Under the pieces are notes generated by a model. That model had not been told where the DNA came from. It saw only the letters and a list, made by a program, of their open reading frames with translations, and made no database searches. A stretch of 18,249 bases of DNA from assembly GCA_018714575.1 (NCBI GenBank), contig DVNF01000085.1, positions 1 to 18,249 on the forward strand, in the 5' to 3' direction. Shown piece by piece: positions 1 to 7,348 of this stretch (its first letter is position 1; each line of letters starts with the position of its first letter). Position numbers and translations under genes: made by a program. The stretch is from Candidatus Stercoripulliclostridium merdigallinarum. GTDB taxonomy: Bacteria > Bacillota > Clostridia > Christensenellales > DTU072.

Positions 1-36
1 GGTATATATTTATATATATATTGCGGAGAAGATAAA

Positions 37-738
37 ATGACTCGTTTCATTGCACACAGAGGTTTAAGTTCAAAATTTTACCAAAATTCGGAAAAAGCTT
101 TTTTGGCAGCCGCCGAATCCCCGTTTTTCTACGGTATAGAAACCGACGTTTGGTTCACGAACGACAATAAATGGGTATGCTGTCACGACAACAATCCCTT
201 TGCCAACAAGTCGGTATCGATTTCCAATATCAGCTACGAAGAGGCACTGAAACTGCCCATGAACCTGAATAAGCTGGGTTCGGTAAAAATCGAAGGCGAT
301 TCGTATATTTGCAGTATGGAACGCTACTTGGAAATTTGCAAGGCGGGCGGCAAAGTCCCCGTTATCGAATTGAAATGCAAACCTAAAAAGGATCAGTTGA
401 AAGAGTTATTATCCATAGTCGACGGCATAGTCGGTTTGGATAACGCCATATTCATCAGCTTCCATTTCGTAAACCTTGCAAGACTGCGCGCAATGAATCC
501 CGCCCTGCGTTTGCAGGTACTTGGCAAATATCCCACGTCGGGACGCGCCTATTTGAAAAAAGGATACGACATCGATTTGATGTTTACGTATTGCAGCGGT
601 TGCCTGATTCGAAAGGCGCATAAACTGGGGCACGAAGTCAACTTGTGGACGGTAAATAAATTATCCTTTGCAAAGTACTTTATGCGGCTCGGAGTCGATT
701 ACATTACCACTAATTTCGATTTTTCCGGAAAAGTGTAA
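37..738 (+). CDS. Glycerophosphodiester phosphodiesterase (GDPD family)
   Basis: The product (233 aa) should hydrolyse glycerophosphodiesters to glycerol 3-phosphate and an alcohol. Family catalytic residues are visible: an HRG motif (H7, R8), the metal ligands E35 and D37 in a GIETDVW segment, the acid/base H50 followed by D51, and E111/K113 in VIELK near the middle of the TIM barrel. No signal peptide or membrane helix is present, so it is probably cytoplasmic, like UgpQ. The length is normal for the short bacterial GDPDs. The ATG is preceded by GGAG at 25-28 with normal spacing. The promoter is mostly outside the window; only an AT-rich stretch (1-22) is seen. No terminator lies directly after the stop, and the next hairpin is the one at 806-842 inside the glnN leader. 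The family assignment is secure; the exact substrate is not known. Confidence 0.93.
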   Translation: MTRFIAHRGLSSKFYQNSEKAFLAAAESPFFYGIETDVWFTNDNKWVCCHDNNPFANKSVSISNISYEEALKLPMNLNKLGSVKIEGDSYICSMERYLEICKAGGKVPVIELKCKPKKDQLKELLSIVDGIVGLDNAIFISFHFVNLARLRAMNPALRLQVLGKYPTSGRAYLKKGYDIDLMFTYCSGCLIRKAHKLGHEVNLWTVNKLSFAKYFMRLGVDYITTNFDFSGKV

Positions 739-765
739 TCCGACAGAAAAAATGTTGAAAATCGT

Positions 766-794
766 TTGACAATGTTTAACCGTTCATCTATAAT
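766..794 (+). promoter_or_regulatory. Consensus sigma-A promoter of glnN
   Basis: TTGACA (766-771) and TATAAT (789-794) are both perfect consensus hexamers separated by exactly 17 bp. Transcription should begin near 801, about 70 nt before the glnN start codon. A promoter this strong suggests that control is exerted after initiation or by a repressor; the hairpin at 806-842 fits the first possibility. Confidence 0.85.
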
Positions 795-805
795 ACGCAT
801 ATAGC

Positions 806-842
806 AAAGGCGCTACGGGTTATTACCCATGGCGCTTTTTTT
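806..842 (+). terminator. Intrinsic terminator-like hairpin in the glnN leader (possible attenuator)
   Basis: An 8-bp outer stem (806-813 with 832-839, with one G-U pair) continues into an inner GGGT/ACCC stem (817-820 with 825-828) closed by a TATT loop. It is followed by seven T residues (836-842). This is the form of a Rho-independent terminator. It lies between the promoter (766-794) and the Shine-Dalgarno AGGAG (858-862), so it would begin within about 5 nt of the transcript start. It may also end transcription from the upstream GDPD gene, which has no other visible terminator. That it works as a regulated attenuator is inference. Confidence 0.72.
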
Positions 843-869
843 GTTAATAAACACGTTAGGAGAGAACTT

Positions 870-2951
870 ATGGACGTTTCGAAAAATTTCGGTTCTATGG
901 CATTTAACGACAAAGTTATGCGCGAAAGGCTCCCAAAGTCCACGTATAAGGAGCTGAAACAAGCGATCAGCGAAAATCAACCGCTGCCTTTGGAAGTTGC
1001 AAACGTCGTTGCGAACGCAATGAAAGATTGGGCTATCGAAAAAGGCGCGACTCACTTTACGCATTGGTTCCAACCGCTTAGCGGCGTGACCGCCGAAAAA
1101 CACGATTCGTTCATTTCCCCCACTCCCGAGGGCGGAGTTATAATGGAGTTTTCCGGCAAGGAACTGATCAAAGGCGAACCCGACGCTTCCAGCTTCCCTT
1201 CCGGCGGACTGCGTTCTACTTTCGAAGCCAGGGGCTATACCTCTTGGGACCCCACCTCTTACGCATTTATAAAAGACGGTACCCTGTGCATTCCCACGGC
1301 GTTCTGTTCGTATAACGGCGAAGCTTTGGACAAAAAAACGCCCCTGTTGAAGTCGATGCACGCCATCAACTCCGCGGCAAAGCGCATTTTGAAATTGTTC
1401 GGCGCTCCCGATTCCGTCGAAGTTACCACTACCGTAGGCGCCGAACAGGAATACTTCCTGGTCGACAAAAAATACTTCGACCTCAGAAAGGACCTGCTGT
1501 TTACCGGCCGCACCCTGTACGGCGCGCTGCCCCCGAAAGGTCAGGAATTGGAAGATCATTACTTCGGCACGATCAAATCCAGAGTTTCCGCTTATATGAA
1601 AGAGCTGGATGAGGAATTGTGGAAATTGGGCGTTTTGGCAAAGACCAAACATAACGAGGTCGCGCCCGCTCAGCACGAGCTTGCTCCCGTATTCACCACA
1701 ACAAATATCGCCACCGATCACAACCAGCTGACGATGGAAATAATGCAAAAAGTCGCAAAACGTCACGGCTTGGTTTGCCTGTTGCACGAAAAACCCTTTG
1801 CAGGCATCAACGGTTCGGGCAAACACAATAACTGGTCTATTTCGACTTCGGACGGCACCAACCTGTTGAACCCCGGCAAATCTCCGGAAGACAACGCGCA
1901 GTTCCTGCTGTTCCTTGCCGCAATAATAAAAGGTATCGACGAATATCAGGAATTGTTGAGGATTTCCGTTGCCAGCGCCGGTAACGACCACCGTTTGGGC
2001 GCGAACGAAGCTCCCCCTGCCATTATCTCGATATTCCTGGGCGACGAGCTGACGGAGATTTTGGATTCCATAGAAAAAGGCTACAAGCTGGATAAGCGCA
2101 AAAAGACTTTGATGCGTATCGGCGTAGACTTCATGCCGCCGTTCGCAAAGGATACCACCGACCGTAACCGTACTTCGCCGTTCGCCTTTACCGGAAACAA
2201 GTTCGAATTCAGAATGCCCGGTTCCTCCGCTTCGATCTCGGCTGCGAACACCGTACTGAACACGATTATCGCGGCAGAGCTGACGGAGTTTGCCGACGAA
2301 TTGGAAAAGGCAACCGATTTCAACGAAGCCCTGTCCGACCTTATCAAGCGCACGATAAAAGAACACAAGCGCATAATCTTTAACGGCAACGGCTATGACA
2401 AAGCCTGGATCGACGAAGCCGAAAAGCGCGGTTTGCTGAACCTGAAATCGACTCCGGAAGCGTTGAAGTATATGTTGGAGAAAAAGGACGTCGAAATCTT
2501 TGAAAAGTTCCACGTCTTTACCGCTAACGAAATAAAATCGCGTTACGAGATCCATATCGACAACTACTGCAAGATCCTGAACATCGAAGCAAAGACAATG
2601 TTGGATATGGCAAAGACCGATATCATTCCCGCCGTCGGAAAATACACGGCTCAGCTGTTGGAAACGGCAAAATTGAAAAAGGAATTCGGACTTTCGACGA
2701 CTCCCGAAAGCGATATTGCCGCAGAGCTTTCCGATAAGTCTGTCGCTATGTTCAACAGCGTAAAGACGCTGTCGGTGTTGGCGGAACAGGCGAAAAACAT
2801 TTCCGACGAACAGGCAAGAGCCGAATTCTATCACAACGAAGTCATTCCCGCAATGGAATCTTTGCGTCATGCGGCAGACTCCGCGGAGCTGTTGACGGAC
2901 GGCGCCATGTGGCCTATGCCCGGGTACAAAGACCTGTTGTTCGGCATCTGA
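870..2951 (+). CDS. glnN: Glutamine synthetase type III (GSIII)
   Basis: This 693-aa protein makes glutamine from glutamate, ammonia and ATP. Its length matches GSIII (about 700 aa) rather than GSI/GSII (350-470 aa). The N-terminus has the GSIII-specific segment FQPLSGVTAEKHDSF (residues 67-81). Further on are an EQEYFLVD segment in the catalytic region, an NEVAPAQHELAP stretch, an INGSGKHNNWS ATP-site segment, GNDHRLGANEAPPAI, and the RMPGSSASISAANTVLNT block characteristic of type III enzymes. The ATG has AGGAG 7 nt upstream. It is monocistronic: its own promoter lies upstream, and the next gene has its own promoter and Shine-Dalgarno. Leader control by the hairpin at 806-842 is possible. 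GSIII enzymes are common in anaerobic gut Firmicutes and Bacteroidetes. The assignment is firm. Confidence 0.97.
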   Translation: MDVSKNFGSMAFNDKVMRERLPKSTYKELKQAISENQPLPLEVANVVANAMKDWAIEKGATHFTHWFQPLSGVTAEKHDSFISPTPEGGVIMEFSGKELIKGEPDASSFPSGGLRSTFEARGYTSWDPTSYAFIKDGTLCIPTAFCSYNGEALDKKTPLLKSMHAINSAAKRILKLFGAPDSVEVTTTVGAEQEYFLVDKKYFDLRKDLLFTGRTLYGALPPKGQELEDHYFGTIKSRVSAYMKELDEELWKLGVLAKTKHNEVAPAQHELAPVFTTTNIATDHNQLTMEIMQKVAKRHGLVCLLHEKPFAGINGSGKHNNWSISTSDGTNLLNPGKSPEDNAQFLLFLAAIIKGIDEYQELLRISVASAGNDHRLGANEAPPAIISIFLGDELTEILDSIEKGYKLDKRKKTLMRIGVDFMPPFAKDTTDRNRTSPFAFTGNKFEFRMPGSSASISAANTVLNTIIAAELTEFADELEKATDFNEALSDLIKRTIKEHKRIIFNGNGYDKAWIDEAEKRGLLNLKSTPEALKYMLEKKDVEIFEKFHVFTANEIKSRYEIHIDNYCKILNIEAKTMLDMAKTDIIPAVGKYTAQLLETAKLKKEFGLSTTPESDIAAELSDKSVAMFNSVKTLSVLAEQAKNISDEQARAEFYHNEVIPAMESLRHAADSAELLTDGAMWPMPGYKDLLFGI

Positions 2952-2973
2952 AATGCTTTCCTATCGCCTATAT

Positions 2974-3004
2974 ATTGACAAAAATTTGAGTATTTTTTGT
3001 CAAT
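2974..3004. repeat. 11-bp inverted repeat downstream of glnN
   Basis: Perfect arms at 2974-2984 and 2994-3004 (ATTGACAAAAA and its complement) flank a 9-nt spacer. The U-rich stretch falls inside the 3' arm rather than after it, so this is a poor intrinsic terminator. It could be a weak glnN terminator or a dyad operator for the downstream promoter at 3011-3039. The sequence does not decide between these. Confidence 0.55.
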
Positions 3005-3010
3005 TTGATA

Positions 3011-3039
3011 TTGCATAATCAATATGATTATGGTATCAT
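3011..3039 (+). promoter_or_regulatory. Extended -10 promoter with internal dyad, upstream of the 81-aa gene
   Basis: TTGCAT (3011-3016), a 17-bp spacer, and TATCAT (3034-3039) preceded by TGG, which is an extended -10. The spacer and -35 are covered by a second inverted repeat, CATAATC/GATTATG (3014-3020 and 3026-3032, 5-nt centre). A directly repeated ATGATTATG also occurs at 3024-3032 and 3038-3046. The dyad over the core promoter looks like a repressor site, which is inference. Confidence 0.55.
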
Positions 3040-3063
3040 GATTATGTACAGGAGGTGGAGAAA

Positions 3064-3309
3064 ATGCAACAATACAAGGCACCGGAACATAACAGTCTGG
3101 ACGGTAAAGTAGTTGAATACGGAGGACACAAGTTCGTTTTGTCCAAAACCGCGGCAGTAACTGCGCCTATCGCAATTCAACCGCCGAAGTTTAAGATATC
3201 TCCGCAAATGAGGTTCGACGCTGACGACGAAGGCTTGATCCTGCGTATAAAATTGAATCCCCAACCCGATTACGATACGTTACCCAATATGTATCCCGGA
3301 AAGAAATAA
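3064..3309 (+). CDS. Small hypothetical protein, 81 aa
   Basis: I do not recognise a family. The ATG at 3064 is chosen over an in-frame GTG at 3055, because GGAGG (3051-3055) sits 8 nt before the ATG and overlaps the GTG. The protein has no signal peptide and no membrane helix. It has a proline-rich middle (AIQPPKFKISPQ), an acidic FDADDEG turn, and a C-terminal NPQPDYDTLPNMYPG segment. It is probably cytoplasmic, with beta-rich or partly disordered character. It is transcribed alone from an apparently regulated promoter (3011-3039) and ends at a strong terminator (3334-3363). A dedicated promoter, an excellent Shine-Dalgarno and a terminator argue that it is a real, well expressed gene. Its position after glnN could be coincidental. 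Confidence 0.75.
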   Translation: MQQYKAPEHNSLDGKVVEYGGHKFVLSKTAAVTAPIAIQPPKFKISPQMRFDADDEGLILRIKLNPQPDYDTLPNMYPGKK

Positions 3310-3333
3310 GAAATAAGCTAAAATCAATTTCAG

Positions 3334-3363
3334 AAAAAACCCCGTAACGTTACGGGGTTTTTT
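3334..3363. terminator. Bidirectional intrinsic terminator
   Basis: A perfect 30-nt palindrome has arms of AAAAAACCCCGTAAC and its complement. The A/T runs on both sides give a U tract on either strand. It separates the 81-aa gene (plus strand) from the convergent YdcF-like gene (minus strand) and serves both. Confidence 0.93.
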
Positions 3364-3404
3364 GTTATTAAAATCTTGTTCCGATTAAATTAGTTCGGCT
3401 TTGC

Positions 3405-3827
3405 TTAGCCGCAATATGCGCCGAGTTTTACCTTGCCTGCCCCGACTTTGAGTAAATGCTTTTTGAACAGCTTTAGCGGATTTAAATACTTGCGTTCGAT
3501 ATGATACGGGGAAGAAATTATCGTCGCTTCGTCTGCCTTTAGCTTTGCGATTATAGGCGCCGAATACTTGGCGTTTTCCGCCGTCGTTTTCGATTGCTCT
3601 TCCAAGATTATCCTGTCGCTGTCTATCGCGCCGTCCAACGCTTTCAACATCGCCCCTGCCTCCGATATGCCGGCTTTGGGGTTCGCAACTCCGCCGCTAA
3701 GTATCACAAAGTCGGGTTTTTCGGCGGCGTAATATCTTTTCAGATACTCCAAACGCTCCCGTGTGAACGCGGAAATCGTGCCGTCGTCGTTCATCCTGTT
3801 TCCTAAAACCACAGCTACTTTAGTCAT
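3405..3827 (-). CDS. YdcF/SanA-like protein (DUF218 domain)
   Basis: The 140-aa product matches the DUF218 pattern: an N-terminal VAVVLGNR strand, an ILSGG loop, a SEAGAML helix, an ILEEQSKTTAEN segment (the family E..S..T..N motif), and ISSPYHIERKYL near the C-terminus. Members act near the cell envelope or bind small ligands, and the biochemical role is poorly defined. This copy lacks a membrane helix, so it is the short cytosolic form. The ATG at 3827 overlaps the stop of the upstream PPC-domain gene by 8 nt and has no clear Shine-Dalgarno, implying translational coupling. An alternative in-frame ATG at 3845 would add six residues and enlarge the overlap to 26 nt. It is the last gene of the minus-strand unit, ending at the bidirectional terminator. 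Confidence 0.82.
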   Translation of the reverse strand: MTKVAVVLGNRMNDDGTISAFTRERLEYLKRYYAAEKPDFVILSGGVANPKAGISEAGAMLKALDGAIDSDRIILEEQSKTTAENAKYSAPIIAKLKADEATIISSPYHIERKYLNPLKLFKKHLLKVGAGKVKLGAYCG

Positions 3828-4248
3828 TTTGAAATTCAAAAACATTTAACCCAGTTTCGGGATCGGCGCGTCTGGAAACCGCTATGTCGGTCACAAATAC
3901 GAATATTTCCGCCGTAGCAGAAATTATCGCGGCGTTCAGGTGTCCCGCGTGCGCTTCCCTGCCGCGTCCCAATACGGCATGCGCATGAATATACGGTTCG
4001 CCGTCTTTTGTGCGACTAAGATTGCCGTTCAAAGCGGCTATTTCCATATCGCCCGTCAGCTGCGTCGCCTCGTAACGTTTTTCTGCCGTATTGTATACGC
4101 CTATCGTGGCGTTATCTGTGGCGCCTATTCCCGAATAACTTGCCGAAAGGACGTTCTCCTTTTTTTGCAATTCCTTCAGCGCCGAAACGACTTCCTCGCC
4201 GCGTTCCAACCTTAAGATTATCGTACTTCCTTTTCTGACGTATTCCAT
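3820..4248 (-). CDS. PPC/DUF296 domain protein
   Basis: The 142-aa product is a stand-alone plant-and-prokaryote-conserved (PPC, DUF296) domain. It begins MEYVRKGSTIILRLERGEE, has the SYSGIGATDNATIGVYNT segment, and has the histidine-rich YIHAHAVLG...AHAGHL signature that binds metal in this family. In bacteria the domain forms trimers, and its function is not well established; some members are annotated as DNA-binding. The start is uncertain. An in-frame TTG at 4263 would add five residues, but the GC hairpin at 4271-4292 occupies its ribosome-binding region. The ATG at 4248 gives the usual family N-terminus, although only a GGGA lies close upstream. The gene is coupled to the overlapping YdcF-like gene downstream. 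Confidence 0.85.
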   Translation of the reverse strand: MEYVRKGSTIILRLERGEEVVSALKELQKKENVLSASYSGIGATDNATIGVYNTAEKRYEATQLTGDMEIAALNGNLSRTKDGEPYIHAHAVLGRGREAHAGHLNAAIISATAEIFVFVTDIAVSRRADPETGLNVFEFQND

Positions 4249-4270
4249 ATTCCCATATTTCAATATAAGC

Positions 4271-4292
4271 GGGGGCGCCGCTCTGCGCCCCC
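4271..4292 (-). other. GC-rich intercistronic hairpin without U tract
   Basis: An 8-bp all-GC stem (4271-4278 with 4285-4292, 6-nt loop) lies between the lipoprotein stop and the PPC gene start. On the transcribed minus strand it is not followed by a U run, so it is not a classical terminator. It may act as an mRNA processing or stability element, or partly block the TTG start at 4263. Confidence 0.6.
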
Positions 4293-4323
4293 CTGTTGCA
4301 TTTCGTTATTATTGTCTGATCGA

Positions 4324-5901
4324 TTATCCCAGATATCCCAGACGGTAATACATCGTTCCGTTTACGCCCGTTACGGAAATTATCCTGACCTCGTTGCCGT
4401 TGACGTCCGTTCTGCCGGCGAAATTACCGTCCAAAACGGCTCCGCCCAACTTATCACACAGCTTGGTGCCGCTGGCGGAATATAGACTTACAACGGGACT
4501 TGTTCCGACGGCAGAATCGGTCAAGGTATAGAAACCGTCTTGCACTCCTACGGTCACGGTATCGGTGCTGAGGACGGCGGGCTCGGCGCCTAAGGTTCCG
4601 ACGTAATATTTGCCGTCGTTACCTAAATATAACACATTGCCTCCGACAACGCTGACTACGGAGTATTTCGAAACGTCGTATCTGCCCTGTTCGTTGATTT
4701 TCCCGGATTCGTACTTATAGATGACCCCCGAACCGTTATCGAAATATTGGCTATTCCGATCGTATGTCATGGCTTTGACGTAATCTTTGCCGTCCTTGCT
4801 GACGAAATAGTTATCTCCGCTATTGGTTGCGATAATATATCCGTCCGCGAACGCGCTGTGCCCTATATAGCCTTCGAACACGTCGTCAAAATCTATTTTT
4901 ACCTTCAGGCTGTCGTTTACGGACGCTAGGGTATAATGATCGGAAAGCGCCTTCTTGGAGAATTTCCTGGCGACCATGATGTCGGTTATAGATTCGTCAA
5001 ACGCCGTTGCGCCCTCGTGTTCGGCAGGCGCGATATAATCTATCACGTATTTAAAAGACTTTTTCTCGCTCCACTTTGACTTTTTCGCGTCAAAAATATA
5101 AGTGCGAACCTCATATTTGCTTCCGTTTGTCAGATAATCGTAACTGTTTTCATCGTCGGCACACCTGTCTGTGTATTGGACGACTATTTTGTCCTCGGAA
5201 AGATAAAATACCTTAGTCGAAGAAGTAGAAGCATATTCGTTGTCAGATACGTCGGCTACGGTATGCAGGTTTCCGTTCTTTTCGAAGACTTGGATATAAG
5301 ATTCATCCTTGTAGTAAAAATAGTTATCCGATTCGTATTCGTAATTGGCGATTGCCGGGTCGAAAGACGGAGTTTTTTCGAAAGAAGTTATCAGCTCTCC
5401 GCCGTCTACTATATAAACGATATTATTGATTATAACGCAATCGGAAGTTATTCCGTAGTTTTCTCTGTCAAATTGCGTTGTCGTCACAAAATTACCGTTC
5501 AATGCCGTGCCGTGAATGTCGAACACTTTTATTTCGGTAGTTTCTATCGAATTTATCGTATCGGTTTTGTAAACATATATTGCGCCGCAGTCCATTGATG
5601 CATAAGTGGCGCTACCCGCGGTAAATTGCATAATTTCATTATCCGTAACGAAATTATACAACGTGTACTTATTGCTGCCGTTATCCCCGGCGGCAGTAAC
5701 GAACAACAAATCCGTTCCGCCGATTGCGCTGATCGAACTTGCGTCGAGATAGATTTGCTTTGCCGAAGTAAAGCCATTCAGATCGGCGGCAGTCCCGGCA
5801 AACACTTTTTCGGGTCTGTCGTTACAGCCTGCCAATGCGATAGCCGTTACGGCGATCACGACGACGGTCAATAACACCAATAAAATTTTTTTGTTTTTCA
5901 T
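4324..5901 (-). CDS. Secreted lipoprotein, possible beta-propeller
   Basis: The 525-aa product begins with a classic lipoprotein signal: basic MKNKK, a hydrophobic stretch (6-22), and a lipobox LAGC with the lipidated cysteine at C26. It should therefore be anchored on the outer face of the membrane. The rest is polar, rich in Tyr, Asp, Ser and Gly, and dominated by short beta-strand-like segments such as GKYYVGTLG, DGKDYVKAM and VIYKYESGK spaced through residues 150-500. This suggests a beta-propeller-like fold; no family is recognised with confidence. The start has AGGAGAG (5909-5915 on the opposite strand) 7 nt upstream. It lies between the epimerase-family gene and the PPC gene, probably co-transcribed, which hints at a carbohydrate or envelope role (inference). 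Confidence 0.85.
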   Translation of the reverse strand: MKNKKILLVLLTVVVIAVTAIALAGCNDRPEKVFAGTAADLNGFTSAKQIYLDASSISAIGGTDLLFVTAAGDNGSNKYTLYNFVTDNEIMQFTAGSATYASMDCGAIYVYKTDTINSIETTEIKVFDIHGTALNGNFVTTTQFDRENYGITSDCVIINNIVYIVDGGELITSFEKTPSFDPAIANYEYESDNYFYYKDESYIQVFEKNGNLHTVADVSDNEYASTSSTKVFYLSEDKIVVQYTDRCADDENSYDYLTNGSKYEVRTYIFDAKKSKWSEKKSFKYVIDYIAPAEHEGATAFDESITDIMVARKFSKKALSDHYTLASVNDSLKVKIDFDDVFEGYIGHSAFADGYIIATNSGDNYFVSKDGKDYVKAMTYDRNSQYFDNGSGVIYKYESGKINEQGRYDVSKYSVVSVVGGNVLYLGNDGKYYVGTLGAEPAVLSTDTVTVGVQDGFYTLTDSAVGTSPVVSLYSASGTKLCDKLGGAVLDGNFAGRTDVNGNEVRIISVTGVNGTMYYRLGYLG

Positions 5902-5929
5902 ATGGAATCTCTCCTTTTTATTTATAACC

Positions 5930-5959
5930 TAATGTTCCGCGCGGCGGCGCGGAACATTA
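5930..5959 (-). other. Long intercistronic hairpin without U tract
   Basis: A 13-bp perfect stem (5930-5942 with 5947-5959, 4-nt loop, core CCGCGC/GCGCGG) begins just after the stop codon of the epimerase-family gene and ends before the Shine-Dalgarno of the lipoprotein gene. On the minus strand it is followed by an AGGUUAUAAAUAAAAAGG stretch, not by uridines. It may be a 3' stabiliser or processing site that lets the two cistrons be expressed at different levels. Confidence 0.65.
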
Positions 5960-5963
5960 AATT

Positions 5964-7163
5964 TTACTTATCGTTTTTTTGCAGTTTTTTCAAGGTCTGT
6001 ATGCCTTCGGTCAACATTCGCATGACGTGGAAGGGACCTTTGTAAGTGTGTCCTTTGCAAGGAGGTCTGGTGGGGCGACCGTCACGGCGCAGGTATCCGT
6101 ACCATTCGCCGTATTTGAAATCGGAAAATTTTTCGAATGCGTAGTCGGTAACGCGCTCGAACCAATCCCAATATCTTTCCGCGCCCGTCAACTTATACAG
6201 TCTTAGGGACGCTATGACCGCTTCGTTGTGGGGCCACCACAGTTTCATGTCGTGTTCGTAGGCTTCGACGGGTTTGCCCTCCAGATCCTTAAAGTACAGA
6301 ATGCCGCCGTATTCGTCGTCCCAACCGAAATCGATTGCGGTATTGAAAACTTTTTCGGCAAAGTCTTGCAACTTTTTATCGCCCGTGCGGACGGCTTCGT
6401 CCAACAGGAACCAACTTAATTCTATGTCGTGCCCGGGATTGATTATTCTGGCGGAAGCCGATTCGCCGTAATATTCGCCGTTAATGCCTACGGATTCCAA
6501 CATGAAAGAGGTATCCGCATAGCGGAACGCCATTATGTCTTTGACCAACTTTTTAGCGTTTTCGGGGTATTTGTGGTCTTTCGGCAATACGCTCATCATC
6601 ACCGAAGTGACGTTCAACAGTATCATCGGCACAGCCAAAGCCTTCGTATCCCTTACTCCGGGCACCATTTTAGGAGTTATCTTGTAAGGATCGGTGGACG
6701 GATCCAGGTACATATTCCATACGAAATCATAATATTTTTCTGCGCGTTGCAGGTAATTTTTATCCCCTGTCGCTTTATAATATTCGGCGCAAGCTATGAT
6801 ATAAAAAGTTTCGGAAAACATATAACGGCGTTTCCTTAGGGGTCTGCCGTCGGCAGTCACCTGGAAGAACATTCTGCCGTCGGTATCGATACAATGTGCG
6901 GTAGCAAAATCGATGGCGCTCTTTGCCAGGGGCAGCCATTCGCCGGGATCGCGGTCGGGGAATACGTTGTGCAGCCTGGAATACATATAGCCGCAACGAC
7001 CTTGCATCCAAACGCTTTTATCGGTGGAATATACCTTGCCTTCCCTGTCCAGGCAAGTAGTTATGCCGCCGTTTTCGTGGTCGAAACCGTACTTGACCCA
7101 AAACGGAGCGCAGGATTCGAACAGTTCTCTTTCAAACAGATCGATATACTCTGAAATCAACAT
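5964..7163 (-). CDS. N-acylglucosamine 2-epimerase (AGE/RenBP) family protein
   Basis: This 399-aa (alpha/alpha)6-barrel protein is of the AGE superfamily, which interconverts GlcNAc and ManNAc or epimerises other 2-position sugars. Visible motifs: KSVWMQGR (49-56), ENGG near the N-terminus, PGHDIELSW with H245, KLWWPHNEA with E314, and GPFHVMR with H379. H245 and H379 have the spacing of the catalytic histidine pair known in AGE enzymes. The length is normal. It has no signal peptide, so it is cytoplasmic. The ATG has AGAGG upstream and a promoter at 7216-7244. It leads the four-gene unit. The substrate cannot be told from sequence; it could be GlcNAc, a mannose-type sugar, or a cellobiose-type disaccharide. 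No other sialic acid or ManNAc genes lie nearby. Confidence 0.9.
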   Translation of the reverse strand: MLISEYIDLFERELFESCAPFWVKYGFDHENGGITTCLDREGKVYSTDKSVWMQGRCGYMYSRLHNVFPDRDPGEWLPLAKSAIDFATAHCIDTDGRMFFQVTADGRPLRKRRYMFSETFYIIACAEYYKATGDKNYLQRAEKYYDFVWNMYLDPSTDPYKITPKMVPGVRDTKALAVPMILLNVTSVMMSVLPKDHKYPENAKKLVKDIMAFRYADTSFMLESVGINGEYYGESASARIINPGHDIELSWFLLDEAVRTGDKKLQDFAEKVFNTAIDFGWDDEYGGILYFKDLEGKPVEAYEHDMKLWWPHNEAVIASLRLYKLTGAERYWDWFERVTDYAFEKFSDFKYGEWYGYLRRDGRPTRPPCKGHTYKGPFHVMRMLTEGIQTLKKLQKNDK

Positions 7164-7215
7164 ATTTATACCTCTGAAAACGTAATTTCGTTTTGCATTT
7201 AATTAAATTATAATA

Positions 7216-7244
7216 ATTATATCATAGCTAGAAAAAAATGGCAA
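7216..7244 (-). promoter_or_regulatory. Sigma-A promoter of the epimerase-lipoprotein-PPC-YdcF unit
   Basis: On the minus strand, TTGCCA (7239-7244), a 17-bp spacer, and a perfect TATAAT (7216-7221) preceded by TGA (extended -10). The start site should fall near 7209, giving a leader of about 45 nt. No other good promoter is visible before the downstream genes. Confidence 0.75.
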
Positions 7245-7348
7245 CCCTGATACCTATTATCGGTTTACGGCATATAGACATATAAATTTCGTCCGAAACC
7301 GCCAGCCGCGACGGCATAAAGAAAATAAATTTTTTTGATAAAAAATTC

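Noticed and set aside
1..22. AT-alternating stretch at the left edge as an origin or repeat
   Set aside because: It is too short and cut by the window edge; it is most simply part of a promoter region.
813..2870. 685-codon open frame on the minus strand opposite glnN
   Set aside because: It is a mirror of the conserved glnN coding sequence, has no family features, no ribosome-binding site of note, and a composition rich in Phe, Arg and Val expected from antisense reading. The stop-free length reflects codon use in glnN.
2975..3003. TTGACA at 2975 as the -35 of the small-protein promoter
   Set aside because: There is no acceptable -10 at 16-18 bp; the hexamer is better explained as an arm of the inverted repeat. 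The pair TTGCAT/TATCAT at 3011-3039 fits correctly.
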